A stretch of 12,065 bases of DNA from JAJPJX01 sp964568355 (GCA_964568355.1 CAZMRK010000315.1:1-12065); one strand, 5' to 3'; shown: positions 1-6,352, counted from the first letter of the stretch. Numbers and translations: made by a program. The notes: generated from the letters alone by a model not told the origin.

Positions 1-1
1 C

Positions 2-697
2 GCTTGGTGCCGCCAGGGCATGGGACGTCACTGCCCGCACCGTAGCGTGCTGGGCATCGTTCGGCATCCAGGCGCATTCGCCGAATATCTCACGCTTCCG
101 GAGGCCAACCTCCACCTGGTTCCCGATTCGCTGCCCACCGAAACGGCCGTATTCACCGAGCCCCTGGCCGCGGCCTGCGAGATCCTGGACCAGGCACAAC
201 TGCCCTGCGCCGCGCGCATTGCCGTGCTGGGAGACGGCAAACTCGGACTGCTGGTGGCGCAGGTCCTGGCTGCCCACGGGTACCGCGTACATCACTTCGG
301 CCGCCATCCAGCCAAGATGCGCATCTCGCACGACGCCGGCGCGATGACTTACCTGGCCGGCCACGACCTTCCTGCTGCCGAATTCCAGTGGGTGGTGGAG
401 GCCACCGGTTCGGCCGAAGGCCTGCGTCAGGCCGTGCAGATGGTCCGGCCGCGCGGCACCGTCATTCTGAAATCGACGGTGCACGGGCTGGCCAGCCTCG
501 ATACCGCCCCGGTCGTCGTAAACGAGATCACGCTGCTCGGGTCGCGCTGCGGCCGCTTTGAGCCGGCTCTGGAGCTGCTGCAGTCTCACGTCATTCAAAC
601 CGATCCCTTGATCTCCAGCCGCGTGCCTCTCTCCAATGCGCCCATCGGATTCGAACGCGCCGCCGCGCGAGGATGCCTGAAGGTGCTGCTCACATGA
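2..697 (+). CDS. Zinc-type medium-chain (MDR) alcohol/polyol dehydrogenase, 5' end outside window
   Basis: This is the C-terminal part of an NAD(P)-dependent MDR dehydrogenase. The reading frame is open from base 2, so the gene starts upstream of the window; the ATG at 20 lies inside the protein and is not the start. The first visible residues hold a C-x7-C pair, which fits the last two cysteines of the structural zinc lobe (CxxCxxCx7C). Next come the family-typical GAFAEY segment and an EPLAA segment that contains the usual catalytic-zinc Glu. A Rossmann glycine motif (VLGDGKLG) follows, then VVEATG, which is typical of the nucleotide-binding core. The substrate cannot be named; threonine-dehydrogenase- or sorbitol-dehydrogenase-like members are possible. 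The TGA stop at 695-697 overlaps the ATG of the next gene (ATGA), which suggests coupled translation. Confidence 0.88.
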   Translation, partial: AWCRQGMGRHCPHRSVLGIVRHPGAFAEYLTLPEANLHLVPDSLPTETAVFTEPLAAACEILDQAQLPCAARIAVLGDGKLGLLVAQVLAAHGYRVHHFGRHPAKMRISHDAGAMTYLAGHDLPAAEFQWVVEATGSAEGLRQAVQMVRPRGTVILKSTVHGLASLDTAPVVVNEITLLGSRCGRFEPALELLQSHVIQTDPLISSRVPLSNAPIGFERAAARGCLKVLLT

Positions 698-1611
698 AGC
701 CATTTGCCCTGGTCCTGGCCTGCGGGATTCTGGCGGCCGGAGACGTGCCGCGTCCACGAATCCTCGGCGTAGCCCACATCGCCCTGTTCGTCAGCGACAT
801 CGAAAAATCGCGGGCCTTCTATAAAGACTTCCTGGGATTCGAGGAACCCTTCCACCTGGATAAGCCGGATGGCTCGCTGAGCCTGACCTTCCTCAAGATC
901 AACGACCGCCAATACATCGAGCTATTTCCCGGCCTCCAGCCGGGAGCCGACCGCCTCAACCACATCTCGTTCTACACCGACAACGCGGAGGCCATGCGGC
1001 GCTACCTGGCCTCTCGCGGTGTGAAGGTTCCGGATCGCATTCCCAAGGGACGAATCCGCAACTCGAATTTCAATATCCATGACCCCGACGGCCATACCGT
1101 CGAAATCGTGCAGTATGAGCCCGACGGCTGGTCCATGCGGGAGAAGGGTAAGTACCTGGGCGCGGAGCGAGTCTCCAGCCACATGCTGCATGTGGGGGTC
1201 ATCGTCGGCGATCTGCGGGCTGCCATGCAGTTCTACGGAGACGTGCTCGGATTTCACGAAATCTGGCGCGGCAGCAGTAGCGGCACGGAGCTCTCCTGGG
1301 TCAACATGCAGGTCCCCGACGGCGGCGACTATATCGAGTTCATGCTGTACAAGGACAAGCCCGCGCCGGATCGTCGCGGTTCCCAGCACCACTTGTGCCT
1401 GGAGACGCCCGACATCGAGCGGTCGCTGGCCGCGCTCGAAAGCAGGCCCTACCGGCAGTCCTATACGCGGCCGCTCCAGATTCGCACCGGAACCAACCGG
1501 CGCCGCCAGCTCAACCTCTTCGATCCGGATGGCACCCGCACCGAGTTGATGGAACCGGTGACAGTGGACGGCAAGCCCGCCCCCTCTTCGACCGCACCTC
1601 CGCCGCGGTAG
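694..1611 (+). CDS. Two-domain VOC (glyoxalase/dioxygenase superfamily) protein, probably exported
   Basis: A 305-residue protein with two vicinal-oxygen-chelate domains. Domain 1 (about 24-142) has candidate metal ligands H28, E76, H90 and E137, the last in an HDPDGHTVE segment. Domain 2 (about 160-290) has H166, E215, H232 or H233, and E284 in a DPDGTRTE segment. Both therefore keep the H-E-H-E pattern expected of metal-dependent members (glyoxalase I, extradiol dioxygenase or related enzymes); the actual reaction is unknown. The chosen ATG at 694 overlaps the upstream stop as ATGA, has an AAGG purine run about 10 bases upstream, and gives a short hydrophobic leader (residues 4-15). An in-frame ATG at 673 would add seven polar residues and spoil that leader. 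Residues V7-C10 resemble a lipobox but sit unusually close to the N-terminus. The tail after 290 is Pro/Ser-rich. Confidence 0.87.
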   Translation: MKPFALVLACGILAAGDVPRPRILGVAHIALFVSDIEKSRAFYKDFLGFEEPFHLDKPDGSLSLTFLKINDRQYIELFPGLQPGADRLNHISFYTDNAEAMRRYLASRGVKVPDRIPKGRIRNSNFNIHDPDGHTVEIVQYEPDGWSMREKGKYLGAERVSSHMLHVGVIVGDLRAAMQFYGDVLGFHEIWRGSSSGTELSWVNMQVPDGGDYIEFMLYKDKPAPDRRGSQHHLCLETPDIERSLAALESRPYRQSYTRPLQIRTGTNRRRQLNLFDPDGTRTELMEPVTVDGKPAPSSTAPPPR

Positions 1612-1626
1612 ATTCCCCATGCGCGG

Positions 1627-2646
1627 TCAGGCCGGCTGCTGCTGGGTCATACAGTGCAGGGCGCCTAATCCCCAGATCAGTTCTACCGAGTGGATCCCCA
1701 CTACTTCGCGGTCCGGAAACAGCCGCGCCAGGATCGCGAGCGCGATGCGATCCCGCGGATCGTTGAAGGTCGGCACCAGCACCGTGCGATTGGCAATATA
1801 AAAGTTGGCGTAACTCGCGGGGAGCCGTTGACCTTGAAATACCACCGGCGCGGGCATCGGAAGTTTCACCACTCGCAGGGGCTGCTTTCGCAAAAGCTCC
1901 AGATTCTCTCGCAAAGGCTCGTAATTCGGATCTGAACGGTCCGATTCGGCCGCGATCACGACGGTTTGGGGATCCACGAAACGCGCCAGATCGTCCACGT
2001 GGCCGTGCGTATCGTCGCCTGCAATGCCGTTGCGCAGCCAGATGACCGATTTCGCGCCAAGAAAATCCGCGAGCGCCCGCTCGATCTCCCCTCGCGTCAG
2101 GTGTGGATTGCGGGCTTGCACCGGGCTGAGTAAGCACTCCTCGGTGGTGAGCAGCAATCCCCGGCCGTTCACATCGATACTGCCGCCTTCCAGGACCAGG
2201 CCGGGCGACCAACTGCGCAGGCCGAGTCTGCGCGCAATCCTCGCGGGAACGGCATTGTCGCGCTGCCAGTTGTCGTACTTGGCCCACCCGTTGAATTTCC
2301 AGTCGGTCAGCGCAACTTCTCCCGAGCCATGCTTGAGGAACAGCGGGCAATAGTCGCGCGTCCAGGATCGATCCGTCGGCCACGCGAAGAATTCGACTGC
2401 CGATAAGTCGGCACCGCATTTCTTCAAGACGCGCCGTGCAGCCGCCTCAACCGTGCGGCTCGGGACCAGAATGCGGACCTTTTCCGCACGCGAGAGCCAT
2501 CGGACAATTTCACCATAGACCCACGGAATCGGTGTGAACCGGCCAGGCCAGTCTTCGCGGTTGTGAGGCCAGGCGATCCACGTCGCTTCGTGCGGCTCCC
2601 ACTCGGCCGGCATACGGAAGCCCAGCGCCAACGGAGTCTTCGACAT
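1627..2646 (-). CDS. aguA: Agmatine deiminase (agmatine iminohydrolase)
   Basis: A 339-residue cytosolic enzyme of the peptidyl-arginine-deiminase-like (PAD_porph) fold. It hydrolyses agmatine to N-carbamoylputrescine and ammonia. Family landmarks are all present: MPAEWEPHEATWIAWPH near the N-terminus, W95-T-R-D98 in the substrate pocket, LEGGSIDVNGRG at 152-163, the GDDTHGHVDDLARF block with H216, and the C-terminal HCMTQQQP with the expected catalytic C332. Length is somewhat short of the roughly 340-370 usual for the family. The ATG start at 2646 shares one base with the TGA of the upstream aguB (TGATG), so translation is probably coupled and no separate Shine-Dalgarno site is evident. It ends 15 bases from the convergent VOC gene. 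The frame stays open another 136 codons upstream of this ATG, but that stretch only overlaps aguB and resembles no protein. Confidence 0.95.
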   Translation of the reverse strand: MSKTPLALGFRMPAEWEPHEATWIAWPHNREDWPGRFTPIPWVYGEIVRWLSRAEKVRILVPSRTVEAAARRVLKKCGADLSAVEFFAWPTDRSWTRDYCPLFLKHGSGEVALTDWKFNGWAKYDNWQRDNAVPARIARRLGLRSWSPGLVLEGGSIDVNGRGLLLTTEECLLSPVQARNPHLTRGEIERALADFLGAKSVIWLRNGIAGDDTHGHVDDLARFVDPQTVVIAAESDRSDPNYEPLRENLELLRKQPLRVVKLPMPAPVVFQGQRLPASYANFYIANRTVLVPTFNDPRDRIALAILARLFPDREVVGIHSVELIWGLGALHCMTQQQPA

Positions 2647-3527
2647 CAGTCGATGAACCGCCGCAGGATCGGAGCATATGCGTCGATGCGGCGGTCGCGC
2701 AGAAACGGCCAGTTGCGCCGTACGTCCTCGCTGTGGCGCGTATCGCAATCGCCGATGAGAATCTCCTCGCGGTCGCTCGTTCCCTCCGCCAGGATCCGTC
2801 CGAAGGGGTCCGCCAGAAACGATCCTCCCCAGAACTCCAGCCCCCTCTCGGGCGTGCCCTCGTAGCCCACACGATTGACGGCAGCTACATAGATTCCGTT
2901 GGCGATGGCGTGGGCTCGCTGGATGGTGCGCCAGGCATCGTGCTGGGCGGCCCCGAACTCCGCCTTTTCCGCCGGATGCCAGCCGATGGCGGTTGGATAA
3001 AACAGAATCTGCGCGCCGCTCAGAGCCGCGATGCGCGCGGCTTCCGGTTACCATTGATCCCAGCAGACCAGCGCGGCGATACGGCCGTAGCGCGTGTCGA
3101 AACTGCGAAATCCCAGGTCGCCGGGCGTGAAGTAATACTTTTCGAAATAGAGTGGATCGTCCGGAATGTGCATCTTCCGGTAGAGGCCCAGAATGGCTCC
3201 GTCGGCATCGATCACCGCGGCCGTGTTATGGTAGATGCCCGCCGCCCGGCGCTCGAACAGCGAAGCCACGATCACCACCTGCAGCTCCCGCGCCAATGCG
3301 GTAAGCACCTCGGTCGAGGGTCCGGGAATCTCCTCGGCAAGATCGAACAGGCGCGCATCTTCCTCCCGGCAGAAATACTGCGACCGGAAGAGTTCCTGCA
3401 GGCAGATGATTTGTGCCCCCCGCCCGGCTGCATTGCGGATTCGCCACTGCGCCTTGGCCAGGTTTTCGCCGGGATCGGGGGAGCAAGCCATCTGAATCAA
3501 CCCCACGCGAAAGTTGGAACCGTTCAC
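2646..3527 (-). pseudogene. aguB: N-carbamoylputrescine amidase interrupted by one in-frame TAA
   Basis: A nitrilase-superfamily amidase that would convert N-carbamoylputrescine to putrescine, CO2 and ammonia, the step after AguA. Read through, it is about 293 residues, a normal family length. The expected triad is visible: E45 (in CLQELF), K118 (in YRKMHIPDDP) and C155 (in CWDQW). Codon 160, directly after CWDQW, is TAA (3048-3050). The same frame then continues with PEAARIAALSGAQILFYPTAIGW and other family blocks (NRVGYEG, EFWGGSFLADPFGRI) to the TGA at 2646. No frame shift is needed. Relatives usually have Tyr or Phe here, so a Tyr codon changed at its third base explains it. The start is uncertain: GTG 3527 gives the family-like N-terminus NGSNFRVGLIQMAC; longer in-frame ATG starts up to 3683 add unconserved residues. 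If the TAA is real, the product lacks about 45 percent of the fold and should be inactive. Confidence 0.9.
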
Positions 3528-3533
3528 GCTCCC

Positions 3534-3561
3534 ATTGTAGCGAAGCCACCGGCCCGGCCAA
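3534..3561 (-). promoter_or_regulatory. Possible sigma70-type promoter of aguBA
   Basis: On the minus strand, TTGGCC (3561-3556) is followed after 16 bases by TACAAT (3539-3534), a five-of-six match to the -10 consensus; the -35 is weaker (four of six). The expected transcription start, about seven bases after the -10 box, falls at or next to the GTG at 3527, which would make the mRNA leaderless. This is a pattern match only. Confidence 0.3.
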
Positions 3562-3650
3562 TCGTCGCAGGCGTCATCGCCACCTCCGATTCCATGGGCG
3601 AAAGCCATCGCTCGCATCTCGCTGCACTGATGAAAGCCGGCACAAGTGCA

Positions 3651-3681
3651 GATCTCGAGATCCCCCCGCGGTACCGGTACC
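3651..3681. repeat. Two adjacent perfect 12-bp palindromes
   Basis: GATCTCGAGATC (3651-3662) and GGTACCGGTACC (3670-3681) are each fully self-complementary and are separated by seven bases of mostly C. They lie about 125-155 bases upstream of the proposed aguB start. An 8-bp palindrome, TAGATCTA (3700-3707), follows. They could be binding sites for dimeric regulators; the two differ in sequence, so they are not copies of one operator. Confidence 0.6.
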
Positions 3682-3734
3682 ATCTTCCGTTATTGCGCGT
3701 AGATCTAGTACGCATAACGCAGAGTAGTTCTAGG

Positions 3735-3803
3735 CCTTTCAGGCCCCTTTGCGAAGTTTTTTGCCAAAGCTTGCGCTTACGTACGCATGCGCGGCCTGAA
3801 AGG
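3735..3803. repeat. 11-bp perfect inverted repeat with 47-base spacer
   Basis: CCTTTCAGGCC (3735-3745) is the exact reverse complement of GGCCTGAAAGG (3793-3803). The spacer contains a run of six T (3757-3762), a minor CTTTG/CAAAG pairing (3747-3751 with 3765-3769), and the palindromes CGTACG (3780-3785) and CGCATGCG (3784-3791). It ends 11 bases before the -35 box of the putative kinase promoter. It may be a protein-binding site pair, a structured RNA end, or a remnant of a small element. Confidence 0.5.
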
Positions 3804-3814
3804 GTTCGACGATA

Positions 3815-3843
3815 TTGACACGTCTCGGGATTGACGGTACTCT
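3815..3843 (+). promoter_or_regulatory. Putative sigma70-type promoter for the two-component pair
   Basis: A perfect -35 hexamer TTGACA (3815-3820), a 17-base spacer and TACTCT (3838-3843; three of six matches to TATAAT, including both outer T's and A2) form the best promoter-like pattern in the interval. It points toward the histidine kinase. The start site would be near 3850, which leaves a leader of roughly 355 bases before the kinase ATG. Confidence 0.45.
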
Positions 3844-3975
3844 AAGTCCCGTTAGGGGAAGAGTACAACACTGTTATTAGCTTATGAGTGCTAGGACTGT
3901 GGTGACTTATCAGCTTCAAAGAGTAGTGGCGATTAGTATCCTCTACGTGGGGCCCCGCAAATGTAAGGTTCAAAC

Positions 3976-3998
3976 TCTTCGATCAGCGTAATCGAAGA
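3976..3998 (+). other. 8-bp stem-loop in the putative kinase leader
   Basis: TCTTCGAT (3976-3983) pairs perfectly with ATCGAAGA (3991-3998) across a seven-base loop. No T-run follows, so it is not a rho-independent terminator. It lies inside the putative leader downstream of the 3815-3843 promoter. Confidence 0.4.
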
Positions 3999-4090
3999 TT
4001 GTGACCTGCATTACGTGACTTAGCGATACGGATATCCGCCAGGTACTCGGCCAATCCCCGAACCGTTCAATGATACTTTCCGCGTGTATC

Positions 4091-4124
4091 TACGTTTTTT
4101 CGTGAGGTCCATCACGTCAACGTA
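4091..4124 (+). other. Two-tier stem-loop in the putative kinase leader
   Basis: An outer TACGTT (4091-4096) / AACGTA (4119-4124) stem encloses an inner CGTGA (4101-4105) / TCACG (4112-4116) stem, with a six-base apical loop and an internal loop of TTTT against TC. T-rich sequence is on the 5' side, so it is not a plus-strand terminator. Confidence 0.4.
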
Positions 4125-4142
4125 ACAAGGTTAGTCATAAGC

Positions 4143-4175
4143 TCGCGGCGTCACAACTGTTTCCCACAGCCGCGA
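4143..4175 (+). other. 7-bp stem-loop just upstream of the kinase start
   Basis: TCGCGGC (4143-4149) pairs with GCCGCGA (4169-4175). An alternative smaller hairpin, CTGT/ACAG (4157-4160 with 4166-4169), overlaps its 3' arm, so two exclusive folds are possible. It ends 31 bases before the ATG at 4207, upstream of an AAGGGA run (4185-4190) that is itself too far from the ATG to be a normal ribosome site. Confidence 0.35.
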
Positions 4176-4206
4176 CCAGAAAACAAGGGATTGATAGCCG
4201 GACAAT

Positions 4207-4980
4207 ATGGCATTGAACTCGATCACGCCTCTGTTTCATATCCCCGACCACGCCACGGAAGAGCCGCGGAATATCCTCCAGGCGCTTGTCGAAAGTATGT
4301 CCGAGTTGGAAAGAAGCCGGGAAGAAAAACAGTCTCTGGCGTCCATGCTGCTCCACGCACAGTAAGAAGAACGCCGCCGCGTGTCCCGGGAACTGCACGA
4401 CGACCTGAGCCAGAAGCTGGGGAAGCTGCAATTTGACGTGGAAACAGTCTACCAGCGGCTGCCGCGCGACTACCAGGAGATTCGGGACCGCATGTGGATC
4501 ATACGCGATCAGCTCGCCACCTTCTCGGAAGATGTTCGCCGTATCGCTCATGATCTCCACCCTTCCATGCTGGATCACCTGGGATTGGTGGTGGCCCTCC
4601 GATCCCTTACTCGGGAGTTCACCTCAAGGGAGAAAATCGCCGTGCGGTTGGTAGCGAGCCAGGTGCCGGAAAAGCTGCCGCTGGACATCAAGTGTGCGGT
4701 TTATCGGGTCGTGCAGGAGGCGATCCGCAACGTCGCCAAGCACGCTGGAAAAACCACCGTTAGAGTGAGGCTCGCCCGGCGCCGGTCTTGTCTGATAGTG
4801 CTGGTTCGCGACCGCGGCGTGGGGTTCGATTCGCGGTCCGTGCAATCCAAGAGAGGCCTGGGCCTGGTCAGCATGCAGGAGCGGGTACATCTTGTGCACG
4901 GAGATTTCCTGCTGCGCGCCAGTCCGGGCCGTGGCGTAGCCATTCTGCTGCGCATTCCTCTCTCTCAGGAGCTTTGCTGA
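4207..4980 (+). pseudogene. Soluble NarL-type sensor histidine kinase (HisKA_3/HATPase_c) with an in-frame TAA
   Basis: Read through, this is a 257-residue cytosolic kinase without membrane segments or a recognisable sensor domain. Residues 1-52 end in a Glu/Ser/Leu-rich helix like a kinase signalling helix. Codon 53 is TAA (4363-4365), placed exactly where relatives have a Glu in the (E)EERRRxxRELHDDLSQ block, so one GAA-to-TAA change accounts for it. Phosphoacceptor H64 follows in RELHDDLSQ. The ATPase core is intact: an N-box (QEAIRNVAKHAG), a G1 box (VRDRGVGFD) and a G2 box (RGLGLVSMQERV). A GTG at 4381 could in principle restart translation and give a 199-residue kinase that keeps H64 but loses the helix before it. 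No good Shine-Dalgarno site precedes either start. The response regulator begins two bases after its TGA, so the two form an operon and probably a cognate pair. Confidence 0.85.
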
Positions 4981-4982
4981 AA

Positions 4983-5666
4983 ATGCGTCCAAGACTCGTA
5001 CTAGCCGACGATCATACGTTGATGCTGGATGGCATCCGCATGGTGTTGCAGCCGCACTTCGACCTGATTGAAACGGTGCAGGACGGCCGATCTTTGCTGA
5101 CTGCGGCTGCCGCCATCAAGCCCGATGCCATTCTGCTGGATATTTCAATGCCCGTGCTCAACGGGATTGACGCAGCCCACCAACTGCGCAAAGTCGCGCC
5201 ATCCTCCAAGCTGATTTTCGTTACGATGCACGCCGACGCGGACTATGTCACGGCGGCCTTCCGTGCCGGCGCTTCGGGCTACGTGCTGAAGCGATCGGCA
5301 GCCTCCGAACTGCTGATCGCCATCCGCGAGGTACTAAGGGGACATCGCTACGTGAGCCCGGCAGTCACCGGCGACACGCTCGAACTGTTGATGAACCGGC
5401 CCGGGGCTGGAGGTCTGTTTTCGAGCGAGCTCACGCCGAGGGAGCGGGAGGTTCTGCAAATGGTCGCCGAGGGACGGACGCGCAAGGAGATCGCCGCCAC
5501 GCTGGCAATTTCCATCAAGACTGTGGAATTTCACAAAACCAAGCTGATGCAGAAGCTCCACCTTCGCAGCAGCGCCGACTTCACCCTGTATGCCGTCAGG
5601 CATGGCCTGATTTTGAGTGAACGATTGGACCCCGGGTCTGGTTCTGCGGAGCAGGAGTTTTCCTGA
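4983..5666 (+). CDS. NarL/FixJ-family response regulator
   Basis: A 227-residue transcription factor. The receiver domain (about 3-120) has the acidic pair D9-D10, phosphoacceptor D53 (LLDISMP), T81 and K103. The LuxR-type helix-turn-helix (about 146-210) carries the family-typical LTPREREVLQMVAEG and the recognition-helix region SIKTVEFHKTKLMQKL. The kinase upstream would phosphorylate D53, and the regulator would then bind DNA as a dimer; its targets are unknown. The ATG at 4983 lies two bases after the kinase stop and is preceded by a good AGGAG site at 4967-4971, inside the kinase gene. That site means the regulator could be translated even if kinase translation ends early. The C-terminal tail after 212 is short and Ser/Gly/Glu-rich. 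It ends 26 bases from the convergent zinc-ribbon gene, and no terminator hairpin is visible between them. Confidence 0.94.
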   Translation: MRPRLVLADDHTLMLDGIRMVLQPHFDLIETVQDGRSLLTAAAAIKPDAILLDISMPVLNGIDAAHQLRKVAPSSKLIFVTMHADADYVTAAFRAGASGYVLKRSAASELLIAIREVLRGHRYVSPAVTGDTLELLMNRPGAGGLFSSELTPREREVLQMVAEGRTRKEIAATLAISIKTVEFHKTKLMQKLHLRSSADFTLYAVRHGLILSERLDPGSGSAEQEFS

Positions 5667-5692
5667 ACGTTTAGGACATTCGGAGCCACCAG

Positions 5693-5953
5693 CTAGACAC
5701 GCTGGCGAGACGGGATCGCTTTCGCCCTTACGGTTCTCTGAAAGACGCCGCCACGTGCGTAGAAACGACGCCGGCAACAACGGCAACGCAACGGCTTCCA
5801 CGAAAAGACCCGCATCAGGTCGTCCAGCAACCGGATGCTCTGCGACGGCCGAATGTCATAGCTTCCACACCTGGAGCAAAATGGCCTGACCGTTGTTTCC
5901 TCAGCGTGGATCCATGAACTCCATTCTCCAGTAGCCACTCTTTCTATCCTCAT
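5693..5953 (-). CDS. Small single zinc-ribbon protein of unknown function
   Basis: An 86-residue protein with one putative four-cysteine zinc ribbon: C26-x2-C29 (CSRCGSYDI) and C57-x2-C60 (LRCRCCRRRFYAR), with 27 residues between the knuckles. It is strongly basic after residue 50. No membrane segment or signal peptide is evident. The ATG at 5953 is chosen because it begins shortly before the conserved part; an ATG at 6040 is also in frame but adds 29 unremarkable residues. AAAGGA lies 14 or so bases upstream, which is rather far. The pattern CxRCG ... LxCRxCxxRF recurs in both halves of the protein at 6903-7331, so I consider them paralogues. This supports the frame being real despite its small size. 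A DNA- or protein-binding role is plausible but unproven. Confidence 0.68.
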   Translation of the reverse strand: MRIERVATGEWSSWIHAEETTVRPFCSRCGSYDIRPSQSIRLLDDLMRVFSWKPLRCRCCRRRFYARGGVFQRTVRAKAIPSRQRV

Positions 5954-6064
5954 TTTGAATAGTCCGATCCTTTTCGCGGCGCGTACCGACGCTGCAAAAC
6001 GGGGACTGGCATGAAATTTCGCCGCATTTGCGACATTCATTGCTCGTACCCGGTTTGCCCGGAC

Positions 6065-6090
6065 CGCAGGTACACTGCGTGGAACCTGCG
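6065..6090. other. 7-bp stem-loop
   Basis: CGCAGGT (6065-6071) pairs perfectly with ACCTGCG (6084-6090) across a 12-base loop. There is no T-run on either side. Confidence 0.4.
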
Positions 6091-6134
6091 ACGTATTACA
6101 CTAGCAGCTTAGAATCGGAGGGGCACCCCCGGCA

Positions 6135-6150
6135 CTAGGCATTTGCCTAG
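6135..6150. other. Near-continuous 7-bp palindromic stem
   Basis: CTAGGCA (6135-6141) and TGCCTAG (6144-6150) are separated by only TT, giving a 16-base near-palindrome. As RNA the loop would need the inner pairs to open. As DNA it looks like a dyad operator. A related 8-bp palindrome, GCCTAGGC, lies at 6168-6175 and shares the CTAGG core. Confidence 0.4.
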
Positions 6151-6258
6151 ACATCTATCGGAAAAGCGCCTAGGCCCGTCCTCCTGAAGTTCGCTTCCTT
6201 ACGTCGGACTCCCGTGCACTACGCAACTCACTAGTACTCTGACCGGGTGATTCTGTTC

Positions 6259-6319
6259 GTCCGCTTGCTAACGCGCGCGGTTCTGTTCTGCCACCGAACC
6301 GCGACCTGGGGGAGCGGAC
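6259..6319. other. Nested double stem structure
   Basis: An outer stem GTCCGCT (6259-6265) / AGCGGAC (6313-6319) encloses an inner 8-bp stem CGCGGTTC (6276-6283) / GAACCGCG (6296-6303) with a 12-base loop. The two perfect stems are nested about one centre with similar flanking gaps (10 and 9 bases). This is the best case for a folded RNA in the interval. The strand cannot be told. Confidence 0.45.
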
Positions 6320-6352
6320 TTCACGAGCAAAGCACAAGCCTGCCTCAACGGG

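Larger units (their letters stand above)
3528..4206. other. Non-coding interval between aguB and the histidine kinase
   Basis: This 679-base interval between two divergent genes has no convincing gene. A long plus-strand frame across part of it is an antisense shadow of aguB. Composition from about 3690 onward is visibly richer in A/T and in short stop codons than the flanking genes. It holds two 12-bp palindromes, an 11-bp inverted repeat, a sigma70-like promoter and several stem-loops, each listed separately. It probably carries the promoters of both divergent units. Confidence 0.7.

Noticed and set aside
2647..3054. 136-codon N-terminal extension of the aguA frame, which might suggest a fusion protein
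   Set aside because: The extension lies wholly inside the aguB 3' half in another frame and is low-complexity Arg/Gly-rich; the aguA homology starts at the ATG coupled to the aguB stop.
3651..3681. Restriction-site-like palindromes suggesting a cloning junction or vector sequence
   Set aside because: The sequence on both sides is normal chromosomal sequence joined to an intact operon, and no other vector feature is present.
2733..3818. Long plus-strand open frame of 361 codons opposite aguB
   Set aside because: It is antisense to a clearly conserved amidase, has no recognisable motif, and ends in the non-coding region. Long antisense frames are expected in GC-rich genes.
4091..4124. Rho-independent terminator near the T-run at 4095-4100
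   Set aside because: The T-run is on the 5' side of the apical stem on the plus strand and reads as an A-run after the stem on the minus strand, so neither direction fits.
6251..6288. 8-base direct repeat TTCTGTTC at 6251-6258 and 6281-6288, 30 bases apart
   Set aside because: Only two short copies are present; this is too little to call an iteron or CRISPR-like array.
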